Assembly: GCF_005222845.1 (NCBI RefSeq)
Contig: NZ_STFZ01000018.1
Coordinates: 124,001-188,000 of the forward strand
Length of the DNA: 64,000 bases
Source of the DNA: Rhizobium sp. FY34
Lineage (GTDB): Bacteria; Pseudomonadota; Alphaproteobacteria; Rhizobiales; Rhizobiaceae
Reading direction: 5' to 3'
Numbering within the stretch: the first letter of the stretch is position 1; every line of letters starts with the position of its first letter. Below, piece by piece: positions 1-7,404 of this stretch. The translations under genes were made by a program, and so were the position numbers. The notes under the pieces were generated by a model. It was given only the letters and a program-made list of their open reading frames with translations. It ran no database searches and was not told where the DNA came from.

Positions 1-412
1 TCTGTATCGAGTGATAGGAGGTTGCCTTGCGGCCACGCAGCGCATCAGCTTCCACCAGAAGCCAAGGGCCGTGGCAGATGGCAGCGACGGGCTTGCCGCT
101 TTTCACGAATGCACGCACCAGGTTCACGGCATCTGCATCGGTTCGCAGCACATCCGGATTGATCTGCCCGCCCGGAATGACCAGGGCGTGGAAGTTGTCG
201 GCGTTGACGTCCTTGAACGTCATGTCGACCGGCACGCTGTCGCCCCAATCTTTGTCATCCCAGCTCTTGATGTCGCCGGTCTTCATCGAGGCGATCTTCA
301 CATCGGCGCCCAGCTTGCGCAGTTCCTCCAGTGGCACGCGCAGCTCGGAACGCTCATAGCCATCGGTCGCGATGATCAGGATCTTGGCGGATTGAATATC
401 GGTCATGGTCAT
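1..412 (-). CDS. PfpI/DJ-1 family protein (type 1 glutamine amidotransferase-like), 3' end cut off
   Basis: The reading frame runs from an ATG at 412 off the left edge of the window, so the C-terminus is missing. The first 137 residues show the PfpI/DJ-1 fold: an early ILIIATDGYE strand, a VIPGGQINPD segment and the nucleophile elbow AICHGPW, whose Cys is the family's reactive residue. Members act as proteases, glyoxalases or stress chaperones; which applies here cannot be told. A second in-frame ATG lies at 406, and an AAGGAC ribosome site precedes 412. The gene starts 35 bp after the stop of the 65-aa gene 448-645 on the same strand, so it is probably transcribed from the EcfG-like promoter at 697-721. 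PfpI proteins are frequent members of stress regulons, which suits the setting. Confidence 0.85.
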   Translation of the reverse strand, partial: MTMTDIQSAKILIIATDGYERSELRVPLEELRKLGADVKIASMKTGDIKSWDDKDWGDSVPVDMTFKDVNADNFHALVIPGGQINPDVLRTDADAVNLVRAFVKSGKPVAAICHGPWLLVEADALRGRKATSYHSIQ

Positions 413-447
413 AGTGTCCTTGTCTCTTGAGGATTATCGTGTCCGCC

Positions 448-645
448 TCAGAGGCGGCCAGTCGACATGTCCCGGCCGTTGATGGAGGCGGGGACGCTCA
501 TTTCCTCGGAAAGTACCCTTGGCAGCGGCAGATCGACGCTGTCGGGCATCACCACATGCAACTCGTGTGACGTTGGAGGGCTTGGCAGCGGCGCGGCACT
601 TTTCATGCCTATCAGGTTCTTCAGTCTGCTCAGGATGGTCTGCAT
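448..645 (-). CDS. Small hypothetical protein (65 aa)
   Basis: A 65-residue protein begins at the ATG at 645, preceded by GGAGAGAGAC, a good ribosome site. The frame extends further upstream but without a ribosome site, so the inner start is preferred. The N-terminus (MQTILSRLKNLIG) could form an amphipathic helix; the rest is Pro/Ser rich with no recognised domain. It lies between an EcfG-like promoter (697-721) and the PfpI gene and is likely the first gene of that two-gene unit. Function unknown. Confidence 0.55.
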   Translation of the reverse strand: MQTILSRLKNLIGMKSAAPLPSPPTSHELHVVMPDSVDLPLPRVLSEEMSVPASINGRDMSTGRL

Positions 646-696
646 GTCTCTCTCCCATGGCGACTTTGCGAGGTTTTGTTCCTCCACTCGAGGGTT

Positions 697-721
697 AACC
701 CGCTGCGTCGCACATGGTTCC
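697..721 (-). promoter_or_regulatory. EcfG-type promoter, one mismatch
   Basis: Read on the minus strand this is GGAAC-N16-GGTT, against the GSR sigma consensus GGAAC-N16/17-CGTT. It lies about 50 bp before the ATG of the 65-aa gene at 645 and would drive it and the PfpI gene. The call rests on the motif and the company of perfect copies nearby. Confidence 0.5.
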
Positions 722-882
722 GTCGGCAGATGTTGCTCCGCTGCGGACATGAAGACTGAGACTGACATTGGCTGACCGGTCGACCGGGATTGTGTTGTGA
801 TGATTGGGGAAGAGGTGCTTCGCCAGGCGGCGGGAGCAGCAAAATGCTCCCGCCATGGTCTATGCGACAGAATTTCCGCGTC

Positions 883-1155
883 TCAATATTTCCGCTGTCT
901 GGCCTGGGCCCTTGCACGCGCCGCGTCCATGATCGAGCGGATCTCACTGGCGGCGCTGGTCTGGGTGATGAGACCGGGCCCCGGAACCACGCCTGGATCC
1001 TCTTCATGGTCCTTGAAGCTTGCATCTTCCGCAAGTCGGCTGGTGAAACTCTGGAGGCTTTCTTCGCCGCCCAGAAGTGCCGCGATGAAGTCAATCATCA
1101 ATTCCCGATGGGCGTTCAGCCGACCTTCCATTTCTTCGGCGGACATGACCGTCAT
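883..1155 (-). CDS. Hypothetical protein (90 aa)
   Basis: A 90-residue acidic to neutral protein. It starts at 1155 behind an AGGAAA ribosome site; an alternative inner ATG lies at 1143 (MSAEEMEG). The first third looks helical (RLNAHRELMIDFIAALL) and the C-terminus is Arg/Ala rich (AARARAQARQRKY), a possible nucleic-acid or membrane contact. No known family was recognised. A near-consensus EcfG promoter (1212-1237) sits just upstream, so it is a plausible GSR target. Confidence 0.6.
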   Translation of the reverse strand: MTVMSAEEMEGRLNAHRELMIDFIAALLGGEESLQSFTSRLAEDASFKDHEEDPGVVPGPGLITQTSAASEIRSIMDAARARAQARQRKY

Positions 1156-1211
1156 ATCGTTTTCCTCGCTTCAATCGTGCGCAATGAGTTAGGGCGCACT
1201 GCCCACATTCA

Positions 1212-1237
1212 AACGTTGCAAAAGGGGAAAATGTTAC
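1212..1237 (-). promoter_or_regulatory. EcfG-like promoter, one mismatch in -35
   Basis: The minus strand reads GTAAC-N17-CGTT, one base from consensus in the -35 box and perfect in the -10 box. It is 57 bp upstream of the 90-aa gene start at 1155. It lies in a 270-bp gap that otherwise holds only AT-rich DNA. Confidence 0.4.
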
Positions 1238-1372
1238 TGAACACATCAAAAATATTTAATGCAAAATTTTTTATAAGCCGCAAAACCGGACACGACCATG
1301 GGTGGCAGGTGTTTCCCGCAGCTTTTTTCCATCATTTCGGTGCGGCCCGACGTGAAAAGGCATCGGCGGTGC

Positions 1373-1397
1373 GGAACGAATGGCGGCATTGCGCTTT
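1373..1397 (+). promoter_or_regulatory. Possible EcfG-like promoter before glgX
   Basis: GGAAC-N16-CTTT on the plus strand. The -35 box is perfect and the -10 keeps only the TT core (one mismatch to CGTT). The ATG of glgX follows 29 bp later. A single match this weak could be chance; it is listed because the flanking genes carry better copies. Confidence 0.3.
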
Positions 1398-1426
1398 GTT
1401 GGAACACAGTGACAACAAGGTGCTGC

Positions 1427-3508
1427 ATGGATACACAATCACACAATTTTGCCGTGGAAGTGGGGTCCTGGCTGGAACTCGGCGCCAATTTTGACGGGCA
1501 GGGCACCAACTTCGCCATTTTCTCAGCCCATGCGGATCGGGTAGAAGTCTGCCTTTTCGATCCGGCGGGCAAGACGGAAATCGCGCGGATCGAGTTGCCG
1601 GAATATACCCACGAGGTCTGGCACGGCTATTTGCCGGGCGTGAAACCCGGCCAGCTTTATGCCTACCGCGTGCATGGCCCGTTCGATCCCGAAAACGGCC
1701 ACCGCTTCAATGCCAACAAACTGCTGATCGACCCTTATGCGCGCGAACTGGTCGGCGCTTTCGACTGGAACGATGCGCATTTCGCCTATGATCTTCTGCA
1801 TGAAGACAAGGACCTGACCTTCGACGAGCGCGACAGCGCGCCCTATACGCCAAAATGCCGGGTGATCGATCCCTTCGCCTTCGACTGGACCGGCGACAGC
1901 CGCCCGAACATTCCCTGGCCTGCCACTATTGTCTACGAGACCCACGTTAAGGGGTTCACCATGCTCAATCCGAGAATTCCGGAAAACCAGCGCGGCACAT
2001 TCGAAGGCATGGGCCACAAGGCAACGGTCGATTACATCAAGAGCCTCGGCATCACCTCCGTCGAGTTGATGCCCGTGCACGAGTTTCCCGATGACCAGCA
2101 CCTCCTGGACAAGGGGCTGCACAATTTCTGGGGCTACAACACGATCGGCTTCTTTGCGCCGGCATCGCGCTATTATGGCCCGGCCGGCCTGCAGGGCTTT
2201 CGCGACATGGTGCGCGCCTTCCATGACGCCAATATCGAGGTGATCCTCGATGTGGTCTACAACCATACGGCGGAAGGCAACGAGCTTGGGCCGACGCTGT
2301 CGCTGAAGGGCATCGACAACTTTTCTTATTACCGCACGCTTGCCGATAATCATCGCTACTATGTGAACGATACCGGCACCGGAAACACGGTCAACACCTC
2401 GCATCCGCGCGTCTTGCAGATGGTGATGGATTCGCTGCGCTATTGGGTTGACCACATGCATGTCGACGGGTTCCGCTTTGATCTGGGTACCATTCTCGGC
2501 CGCGAGCCGGCAGGCTTTGACGAGCGCGGCGGTTTTTTCGATGCCATCACCCAGTGCCCGACGCTCTCCAAGGTCAAGCTGATCGGCGAGCCCTGGGATA
2601 TCGGTCCGGGCGGCTATCAGGTTGGCGGCTTTCCACCGGGCTGGGCCGAATGGAACGACAAGTACCGCGATACGACGCGCGAATATTGGAAGGGCGACCA
2701 GAACACGGCACCGGATTTTGCCGCACGCCTGCTCGGCTCCGGTGATATCTACGATCTTCGCGGTCGTCGCCCCTGGTCGAGCGTCAACTTCCTTGCCGCC
2801 CATGACGGTTTCACGCTGAACGACATGGTGTCCTACAACGAGAAGCACAACGAGGCGAATGGCGAGGACAATAACGACGGCCATAACGACAACCGCAGCT
2901 ATAATTACGGTGCCGAAGGCCCGACGGGTGACGAAGGCATCAATGCGGTGCGCGAGCGGCAGAAGCGCAATTTTCTCGCCACCCTGTTTCTCTCGCATGG
3001 CACGCCGATGCTGCTGGCCGGTGACGAGTTCGGGCGCAGCCAGATGGGCAATAACAATGGCTATTGCCAGGACAGCGAAATCTCCTGGGTTCAGTGGGAA
3101 GGCTTGCCGGAAACCAATGAGGCGCTGCGCACCTTCACCCGTCATGTGATTGCCCTTCGCCACAAGCAGCCGATCTTCCGGCGGGAAAGCTGGCGCGATG
3201 GCATGGAAGTGAACTGGTTCAATGCGGGCGGCGGTTACCAGCAGCCGGATCATTGGCTGGAGGGTAGCACGCTTGGCCTGCATCTCGGTCGCCGGGACCT
3301 CGAAGGTCAGCCAGGTATCTGGTCGGATGCGCTTTTGCTGTTCAACCCGTTTGAAGGCACCGTGCCGTTCAAGATCCCACCGCTTAACAAGGGCCGCTGG
3401 ATCCTCGAACTGACCACCGCCGATTCGACGCTGCGCGGTCAGGAAATCGACCAGGAGGAAGATTTCGAGCTGGAAGGCCGCAGCCTTGCAGTGTTCCGCC
3501 GAGGCTGA
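1427..3508 (+). CDS. glgX: Glycogen debranching enzyme GlgX
   Basis: A 693-aa glycoside hydrolase family 13 enzyme that removes alpha-1,6 branches from limit dextrins during glycogen breakdown in the cytoplasm. The N-terminal 120 residues form the CBM48-like domain (GANFDGQGTNFAIFSAHA). The catalytic barrel follows with nucleophile Asp352 in FRFDL, acid/base Glu388 in LIGEPWDIG, and the stabilising Asp460 in AAHDGFTL. Length is normal for GlgX. The ATG at 1427 was chosen because AAGG lies 7 bp upstream and the preceding in-frame sequence does not resemble the family. It stands alone: no glgP, glgB, glgC or glgA is adjacent, which differs from the usual rhizobial glg cluster. Its neighbours are stress genes, and a weak EcfG-like promoter (1373-1397) precedes it, so stress control is possible but not shown. 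Confidence 0.95.
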   Translation: MDTQSHNFAVEVGSWLELGANFDGQGTNFAIFSAHADRVEVCLFDPAGKTEIARIELPEYTHEVWHGYLPGVKPGQLYAYRVHGPFDPENGHRFNANKLLIDPYARELVGAFDWNDAHFAYDLLHEDKDLTFDERDSAPYTPKCRVIDPFAFDWTGDSRPNIPWPATIVYETHVKGFTMLNPRIPENQRGTFEGMGHKATVDYIKSLGITSVELMPVHEFPDDQHLLDKGLHNFWGYNTIGFFAPASRYYGPAGLQGFRDMVRAFHDANIEVILDVVYNHTAEGNELGPTLSLKGIDNFSYYRTLADNHRYYVNDTGTGNTVNTSHPRVLQMVMDSLRYWVDHMHVDGFRFDLGTILGREPAGFDERGGFFDAITQCPTLSKVKLIGEPWDIGPGGYQVGGFPPGWAEWNDKYRDTTREYWKGDQNTAPDFAARLLGSGDIYDLRGRRPWSSVNFLAAHDGFTLNDMVSYNEKHNEANGEDNNDGHNDNRSYNYGAEGPTGDEGINAVRERQKRNFLATLFLSHGTPMLLAGDEFGRSQMGNNNGYCQDSEISWVQWEGLPETNEALRTFTRHVIALRHKQPIFRRESWRDGMEVNWFNAGGGYQQPDHWLEGSTLGLHLGRRDLEGQPGIWSDALLLFNPFEGTVPFKIPPLNKGRWILELTTADSTLRGQEIDQEEDFELEGRSLAVFRRG

Positions 3509-3664
3509 GCGTGTCTTTCACTTTGAACTGCAATGTTCGCCCTCGGGCGGTCGATTTGCGTTGCAGTCATATGCCACATCCAGAAAGCACAAAAAGGCCC
3601 TTGCCGCCGCGCAGACCTCCGCGACGGTCGTGATTGTCCTGATGGCTATGCCGGGTGGGCCCGT

Positions 3665-3973
3665 TTATGACGCGGGCTTGGGCGTGCGTTTCTTGACCGC
3701 AGAGGGCGGCGCAACTTTGGGTGCCGGCTTTGCCTTGGCCTTTGGCGCAGCAACCGCTTCGCTCACAGGCTGGCTGTCCGCGGCTGCTGCTGCCGCAGAT
3801 TTGCGCCGGGCAGGGGTCTTTTTCGGCCCCTCGCTTTTTGCGTCTGCCATGCCGCTTTCATATTCCTGTCGGGCCTGTTCCCAATGCGCGGCATCCTTGC
3901 CGTGCGGTTGGCCGTCCTGTTCCCACAGCTCGTAGGCTCGACTTCTGATCCAATCTTCCGAATCCGCCATCAT
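3665..3973 (-). CDS. DUF2934 domain protein (102 aa)
   Basis: The first 45 residues match the DUF2934 pattern: IRSRAYELWEQDG followed by HGKDAAHWEQA. The remainder is a low-complexity Ala/Pro/Lys tail (AKAKAKPAPKVAPP), common in this family in rhizobia. The start is one of two adjacent ATGs (3973 or 3970) right after GGAGAGG; a third in-frame ATG at 3982 is less likely. A perfect EcfG promoter (3997-4021) lies 24 bp upstream. The role is unknown. The basic tail suggests binding to nucleic acid or other acidic polymers (inference). Confidence 0.8.
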   Translation of the reverse strand: MMADSEDWIRSRAYELWEQDGQPHGKDAAHWEQARQEYESGMADAKSEGPKKTPARRKSAAAAAADSQPVSEAVAAPKAKAKPAPKVAPPSAVKKRTPKPAS

Positions 3974-3996
3974 CCTCTCCATTCGCCAACCGCCCA

Positions 3997-4021
3997 AACG
4001 CGAGGGCAACCGCATGGTTCC
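3997..4021 (-). promoter_or_regulatory. EcfG promoter (perfect) for the DUF2934 gene
   Basis: The minus strand reads GGAAC-N16-CGTT with no mismatch. The -10 box ends 24 bp before the ATG at 3973, giving a short leader that contains the GGAGAGG ribosome site. It is one half of a divergent pair with the promoter at 4097-4121. Confidence 0.8.
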
Positions 4022-4096
4022 CGACGCAGACGGATTTTGTGCGTTGCGGGGCACACTAGCAATCCCGACTGATCTAAATTTTTTTGCACATTGCGC

Positions 4097-4121
4097 GGAA
4101 CCTTTGTCTTCCTGCCGCGTT
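4097..4121 (+). promoter_or_regulatory. EcfG promoter (perfect) for the 71-aa gene
   Basis: GGAAC-N16-CGTT with no mismatch on the plus strand. The gene start is at 4149 and its GAGGAGG ribosome site at 4134-4140. The predicted leader is about 20 nt. Confidence 0.82.
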
Positions 4122-4148
4122 CTGCGCGCGGGTGAGGAGGACCCGATC

Positions 4149-4364
4149 ATGGAAAAATGCATCGATATCATTCCGCATTCCAGCGGCTGGATCTATGTGC
4201 TCGACGGTCAGCCGTCGGCATCTTATCCCTGCTATGACCTGGCTTTGAAAGCTGCCCGCGCGCAGGCCGCCCGCGATGTGCAGACCCTGCGCCGGCCGGT
4301 TTTCCGGCGCATGGAAGTCAGCGGCGAGATGACGAACTTAGTTCCGCCAGCCTGCCATCCGTAA
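4149..4364 (+). CDS. Small DUF2188-like protein (71 aa)
   Basis: A 71-residue protein starting at ATG 4149, right after a strong GAGGAGG site. Residues 7-45 (IIPHSSGWIYVLDG, then a helix rich in Ala with KAARAQAARD) resemble the DUF2188 fold: a beta hairpin with an aromatic Gly-Trp turn followed by a helix. The biochemical role of that family is unknown. A perfect EcfG promoter lies 28 bp upstream and a strong terminator 35 bp downstream, so it is a single-gene transcription unit under stress control. Confidence 0.75.
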   Translation: MEKCIDIIPHSSGWIYVLDGQPSASYPCYDLALKAARAQAARDVQTLRRPVFRRMEVSGEMTNLVPPACHP

Positions 4365-4398
4365 CATTGAACGGAACCGGAATGCCGATACGGAAAAG

Positions 4399-4427
4399 CC
4401 CACGACGGCACAGGTCGTGGGTTTTTT
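4399..4427 (+). terminator. Rho-independent terminator
   Basis: An 8-bp GC-rich stem (CCCACGAC/GTCGTGGG) with a 7-nt loop is followed by six T. It ends the 71-aa gene unit. Confidence 0.85.
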
Positions 4428-4489
4428 CATCATCTGGACATGCTACAGGGATTGGGCCGTTTGGCAGCAGGGCTTTGCTGCTCCTTGCC

Positions 4490-4660
4490 TTATTCGCCGG
4501 ACTGCTTGTCGAGTTTGTCGCCCAGAGCCGTCTGCAACTGCTGTGCAAGGGCGAGCAGCCCGTCTGGAACCGGCTCCTTCTCGATGTCCGTCAGGAGATC
4601 GGCAACCTTTTCGCTGACTCTCGTTCCCAATAGGGCCTTACTGTCGGTCTCTTTATCCAT
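4490..4660 (-). CDS. NepR-like anti-sigma factor, second copy (56 aa)
   Basis: A 56-residue ORF from ATG 4660 to TAA 4490. It aligns without gaps to the core of the NepR at 35650-35832: VSEKVADLLTDIEKEPVPDG here against ISRKLREFYDAVQEEGIPDR there, then LLALAQQL against FMDLLERL. The (E)PxPD signature between two amphipathic helices is the sigma-binding element of NepR proteins, which hold EcfG sigma factors until phosphorylated PhyR displaces them. Differences are G for R after the PD and loss of the aromatic residue in the first helix, so affinity may differ. A second EcfG-like sigma gene lies at 5452-5952, making this its likely partner. No EcfG promoter was found directly in front; it may be read from 5310-5335 through the 130-aa gene. 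Being under 60 codons, it is easily left unannotated. Confidence 0.75.
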   Translation of the reverse strand: MDKETDSKALLGTRVSEKVADLLTDIEKEPVPDGLLALAQQLQTALGDKLDKQSGE

Positions 4661-4814
4661 GTTCTTCATCCATGTTCTTCGTCATTCTGACCTCCGGAGA
4701 CCCTGCCTTTGCATCGCTATCCGAGGCCGCAGGCTGAAGGACCGTATCATCCTGTATTCTAAACTACTGACAACCGTAGAAGGGTCCCGCTTGTCAATGA
4801 GAAGAACACGCAAA

Positions 4815-4851
4815 GACACGCCTGAGCGCGTGTTCTGCAATCAGGCGTGTC
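4815..4851 (-). terminator. Hairpin after the 130-aa gene, possible partial terminator
   Basis: An 11-bp perfect stem (GACACGCCTGA/TCAGGCGTGTC) with a 15-nt loop lies 27 bp past the stop at 4878. On the minus strand it is followed by only three T, so it may attenuate rather than stop transcription toward the NepR-like gene. Confidence 0.45.
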
Positions 4852-4877
4852 ATATTGGTCAGGCGGGTTACGTGTGG

Positions 4878-5276
<399 letters not shown>

Positions 5277-5309
5277 TCACTTTCTCAACTGCTTCTGCGT
5301 TGGCTGGAG

Positions 5310-5335
5310 AACGGGCAAGACGCTGAATTGGTTCC
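5310..5335 (-). promoter_or_regulatory. EcfG promoter (perfect) for the 130-aa gene
   Basis: The minus strand reads GGAAC-N17-CGTT without mismatch. It is 40 bp before the ATG at 5270. With 5382-5407 it forms a divergent pair of GSR promoters. Confidence 0.8.
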
Positions 5336-5381
5336 CCTGCTGCCCAGCGTGTTGCGCCAACCGCCGATCGCATCTGTAAGC

Positions 5382-5407
5382 GGAACCAAATACAGACAGC
5401 TGACGTT
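5382..5407 (+). promoter_or_regulatory. EcfG promoter (perfect) for the second sigma gene
   Basis: GGAAC-N17-CGTT without mismatch, 45 bp upstream of the GTG start at 5452. The sigma gene would thus be controlled by EcfG or by its own product. Confidence 0.82.
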
Positions 5408-5451
5408 TGCCACCGTGAATAAGCCCACAGACATTGGAGAGGTTATCAACG

Positions 5452-5952
5452 GTGTCCGAAACACAGTGGAGCTGCGATCCTGCACGTGCAGATATCGTCA
5501 AGCTCATACCCGCCCTGCGCGCCTTCGCTCGAACCTTTTGCCGCAATGCGTCAGACGCCGATGACCTTGTGCAGGAAACGCTCATGAAGGCGCTGGGCAA
5601 TCTCGACAAGTTCGAGCCGGGCACCAAGCTGAAATCCTGGCTGTTCACCATCATGCGCAATACCTTCTATACCCGCGCCAAGGTGCTGGGTCGTGAAGCG
5701 CCGGGTCTGGAAGAATGCGTGTCGGGCGACAGTCCGATGGATGCCACGCAGGAGATCCAAATGAGAGCCAAGGAGGTGCAGCATGCGCTTTACCGACTGC
5801 CACCCCATTACCGCGAAGTGCTGACACTGGTTGCCATTCTGGGTGAAAGCTATGAGGCGGCGGCAGAAATCTGCGATTGTGCGGTCGGTACCGTGAAGAG
5901 CCGGCTAAACCGCGCCCGCCATCAGATCCTGCAGGAACTGGGCGAGGAATGA
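5452..5952 (+). CDS. ECF sigma factor, EcfG-like paralogue (166 aa)
   Basis: A group IV sigma factor. Region 2 covers roughly residues 15-85, with DADDLVQETLMKAL and SWLFTIMRNTFYTRAK. Region 4 covers residues 100-155, with LPPHYREVLTLVAILG and the helix-turn-helix CDCAVGTVKSRLNRAR. It resembles EcfG at 35087-35653 in both regions (LVQDTIMKAW, CGCAVGTIKSRVSRAR), so it most likely reads the same or a close promoter. The start is taken as GTG 5452, preceded by GGAGAGG at a good distance; a TTG at 5434 has no ribosome site. It is divergent from the 130-aa gene with a perfect EcfG promoter on each side. A NepR-like gene 0.8 kb away is the likely antagonist. Several alphaproteobacteria are known to carry more than one EcfG paralogue. 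Confidence 0.88.
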   Translation: MSETQWSCDPARADIVKLIPALRAFARTFCRNASDADDLVQETLMKALGNLDKFEPGTKLKSWLFTIMRNTFYTRAKVLGREAPGLEECVSGDSPMDATQEIQMRAKEVQHALYRLPPHYREVLTLVAILGESYEAAAEICDCAVGTVKSRLNRARHQILQELGEE

Positions 5953-6089
5953 ACAGGTCAATCCCGGTCTGACGATGTGGTGCAGCCTTGCGGCTGGTAG
6001 AGGGGCCGGAATTTTCCCGAGGGCTGAAAGTTAACCGGGCGGCAGCGCTCAAATGGCTTGTCGCCTCTCGTATTCTTGGGATTTTCAAT

Positions 6090-6251
6090 ATGACCGTTAC
6101 GATCACAGCGATCCTCTTTGCGCTGATGGGGATCGCGCTTGCCGGCGGCGGCACCCAGCTTTTGATGCTGGGCGGCAGCGCTTACTATCTCATCACCGGT
6201 ATTGCCTTTCTGGTGACTGCCATCCTTCTCTATCTGCGCCGCCCGCTGGGT
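6090..6251 (+). pseudogene. gcd: N-terminal fragment of a membrane-bound quinoprotein glucose dehydrogenase
   Basis: From ATG 6090 about 54 residues (MTVTITAILFALMGIALAGG, then GGSAYYLITGIAFLVTAILL) match the first two membrane segments of the PQQ-dependent glucose/quinate dehydrogenase family, which are normally about 780-800 aa. Similarity stops near RRPLG at 6251, after which the frame runs antisense through the BON gene. The PQQ propeller is absent. This is best read as a remnant left by a deletion or rearrangement. It could alternatively be a short standalone two-helix membrane protein, but no stop codon follows at a sensible place. Confidence 0.5.
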
Positions 6252-6289
6252 TCGCCAGACCGTGCATCACGATCTCTAGGACATGGACA

Positions 6290-6565
6290 TCACAGGGCGC
6301 TCTCTGCCCTTATCCTGTTGACGACGGAGACGACGCCCGGCACCGACAGGACGACCTCCTCGGCGCGGATCACTTCCTGCGGTCTTAAGACGGTGCCGCC
6401 AAGTGTGATCTGTTTTCCCTTGGCTGTCGCTGTAACATCCGATGCGTCCAGTCCGCCGGCAATGGCCAGCGCTGCCGAGGCATCGGACTCAAGTGTCGCC
6501 TCTGGCGGGATTACATGCGCCACGGTCGGCTCGATCTCGTGGAAAGTCTGCGGTTTGAACACCAT
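6290..6565 (-). CDS. BON-domain protein (91 aa)
   Basis: A 91-residue protein whose residues 28-88 fit the BON domain: LDASDVTATAKGKQITLGGTV followed by EVIRAEEVVLSVPGVVSVVN, including the conserved Gly-Val-xx-Val-Asn end. BON domains bind phospholipids and occur in OsmY-like envelope stress proteins. No signal peptide is visible, so a cytoplasmic or inner-face location is likely. The start at 6565 follows an AGGAGGA ribosome site. A near-consensus EcfG promoter (6597-6622) lies upstream, overlapping the end of the response-regulator gene. Confidence 0.75.
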   Translation of the reverse strand: MVFKPQTFHEIEPTVAHVIPPEATLESDASAALAIAGGLDASDVTATAKGKQITLGGTVLRPQEVIRAEEVVLSVPGVVSVVNRIRAESAL

Positions 6566-6596
6566 GTCTCATCCTCCTGGCCTGTGCTTAAACCAC

Positions 6597-6622
6597 AACG
6601 CCGCAAGGATACCGTTTGTTCA
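6597..6622 (-). promoter_or_regulatory. EcfG-like promoter, one mismatch in -35
   Basis: The minus strand reads TGAAC-N17-CGTT, 32 bp before the BON gene start. The -35 box overlaps the last codon of the upstream response-regulator gene. Confidence 0.45.
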
Positions 6623-7003
6623 ACGCGCGGTGACGGTGAGGGCGATAATGTCGCGGAGCTGGGCCTCTGTGAATGGTTTGGGCAGACGCGGAAGATCGGC
6701 GCCCTCGCCGGAGGGCAGTTCCGTATAGCCGGTGGCCAGAACGACGGGCAGGCCGGGATTTGAAAGCCTTAGGCGTGCCGCCAATTCGGCACCGGTCATC
6801 TTCGGCATGGAATGATCGGTAATGACCAAGTCCACCGTCTTGCCGCCCTGCGCGATGTCCAGAGCCTGCTGCCCATTATAGGCCTCGATGACCGTATGGC
6901 CGAGCTCCTCAAGCATCAGCGTCGTGTTCATCAACACAAGGGCATCGTCATCGACTGCAAGGACAGTCAGCGAGCGTTTGGATGGCGATCTGTCGAGGTT
7001 CAT
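6620..7003 (-). CDS. Single-domain response regulator (127 aa)
   Basis: A lone CheY-like receiver. The acidic pocket is Asp18-Asp20 (AVDDD), the phospho-acceptor Asp63 (LVITDHSMP), the switch Thr91 (LATGY) and the conserved Lys109 (LPKPF). There is no output domain, so it must act by protein contact or as a phosphate sink. The LPKPF/ATGY style is typical of receivers paired with hybrid or HWE kinases in rhizobia. No kinase is adjacent; the nearest in the window is the HWE kinase 30 kb away at 37065. Its place beside the second sigma factor suggests a link to stress signalling, but this is inference. No clear EcfG promoter was found upstream. Confidence 0.85.
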   Translation of the reverse strand: MNLDRSPSKRSLTVLAVDDDALVLMNTTLMLEELGHTVIEAYNGQQALDIAQGGKTVDLVITDHSMPKMTGAELAARLRLSNPGLPVVLATGYTELPSGEGADLPRLPKPFTEAQLRDIIALTVTAR

Positions 7004-7334
7004 CAGGTCTTCTTCGGCTTGCGGTTGTTCGGCTGCAGGCTTGTGGTCGGCAGGTTCAGGAAAACACAGGTCGAATTGCTGACGATCGCGGTCCTAGCAT
7101 GGAAAAATGAGATTTACGCATATTCTTATACTTCCGGTGGTAAAAATTCGGAAATCGCGCATGGGTTTGTTAGGATGTGCACGGCTATTTTAGCTTGACT
7201 GAGAGTGGTGTCTTCAAAATGGCCAAACCTGGGATCTGTGTGGGCAGTTCTGCGCAGCGCTCTTTGCGGCTCGGGACCGATCGATAGTCATGGTGTGGAA
7301 CGCGGTATAGGCGATCACTTTTTGCCTGTCCCGG
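7004..7334. other. Intergenic region without a gene
   Basis: This stretch between the divergent response-regulator and TetR genes is locally AT rich (around 7100-7200). It shows no ORF with a ribosome site, no GGAAC...CGTT motif and no strong hairpin. It presumably carries the response-regulator promoter, which could not be defined. Confidence 0.5.
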
Positions 7335-7362
7335 TTGACTAAGCCGGCTGAAATGATATGAC
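7335..7362 (+). promoter_or_regulatory. Probable sigma-70 promoter for the tetR-RND unit
   Basis: TTGACT at 7335-7340 and TATGAC at 7357-7362 are 16 bp apart. The -10 box touches the palindrome at 7361-7386, which fits repression by steric block. Confidence 0.45.
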
Positions 7363-7386
7363 TGACGAAATTTAAAATTCGTCAGT
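7361..7386. promoter_or_regulatory. Palindromic operator, probable TetR-family site
   Basis: A 26-bp inverted repeat with 9-bp perfect arms (ACTGACGAA/TTCGTCAGT) around an AT-rich 8-bp centre. It lies between a sigma-70-like promoter and the ATG of the TetR gene at 7405, the usual position for an autoregulated efflux repressor. Confidence 0.7.
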
Positions 7387-7404
7387 CTTCAATTGGAAGC
7401 CTTC

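Noticed and set aside
1523..3283. Long open frame (586 codons) opposite glgX
   Set aside because: Antisense shadow of a high-GC gene: no family resemblance, no ribosome site, and it covers a well-supported GlgX.
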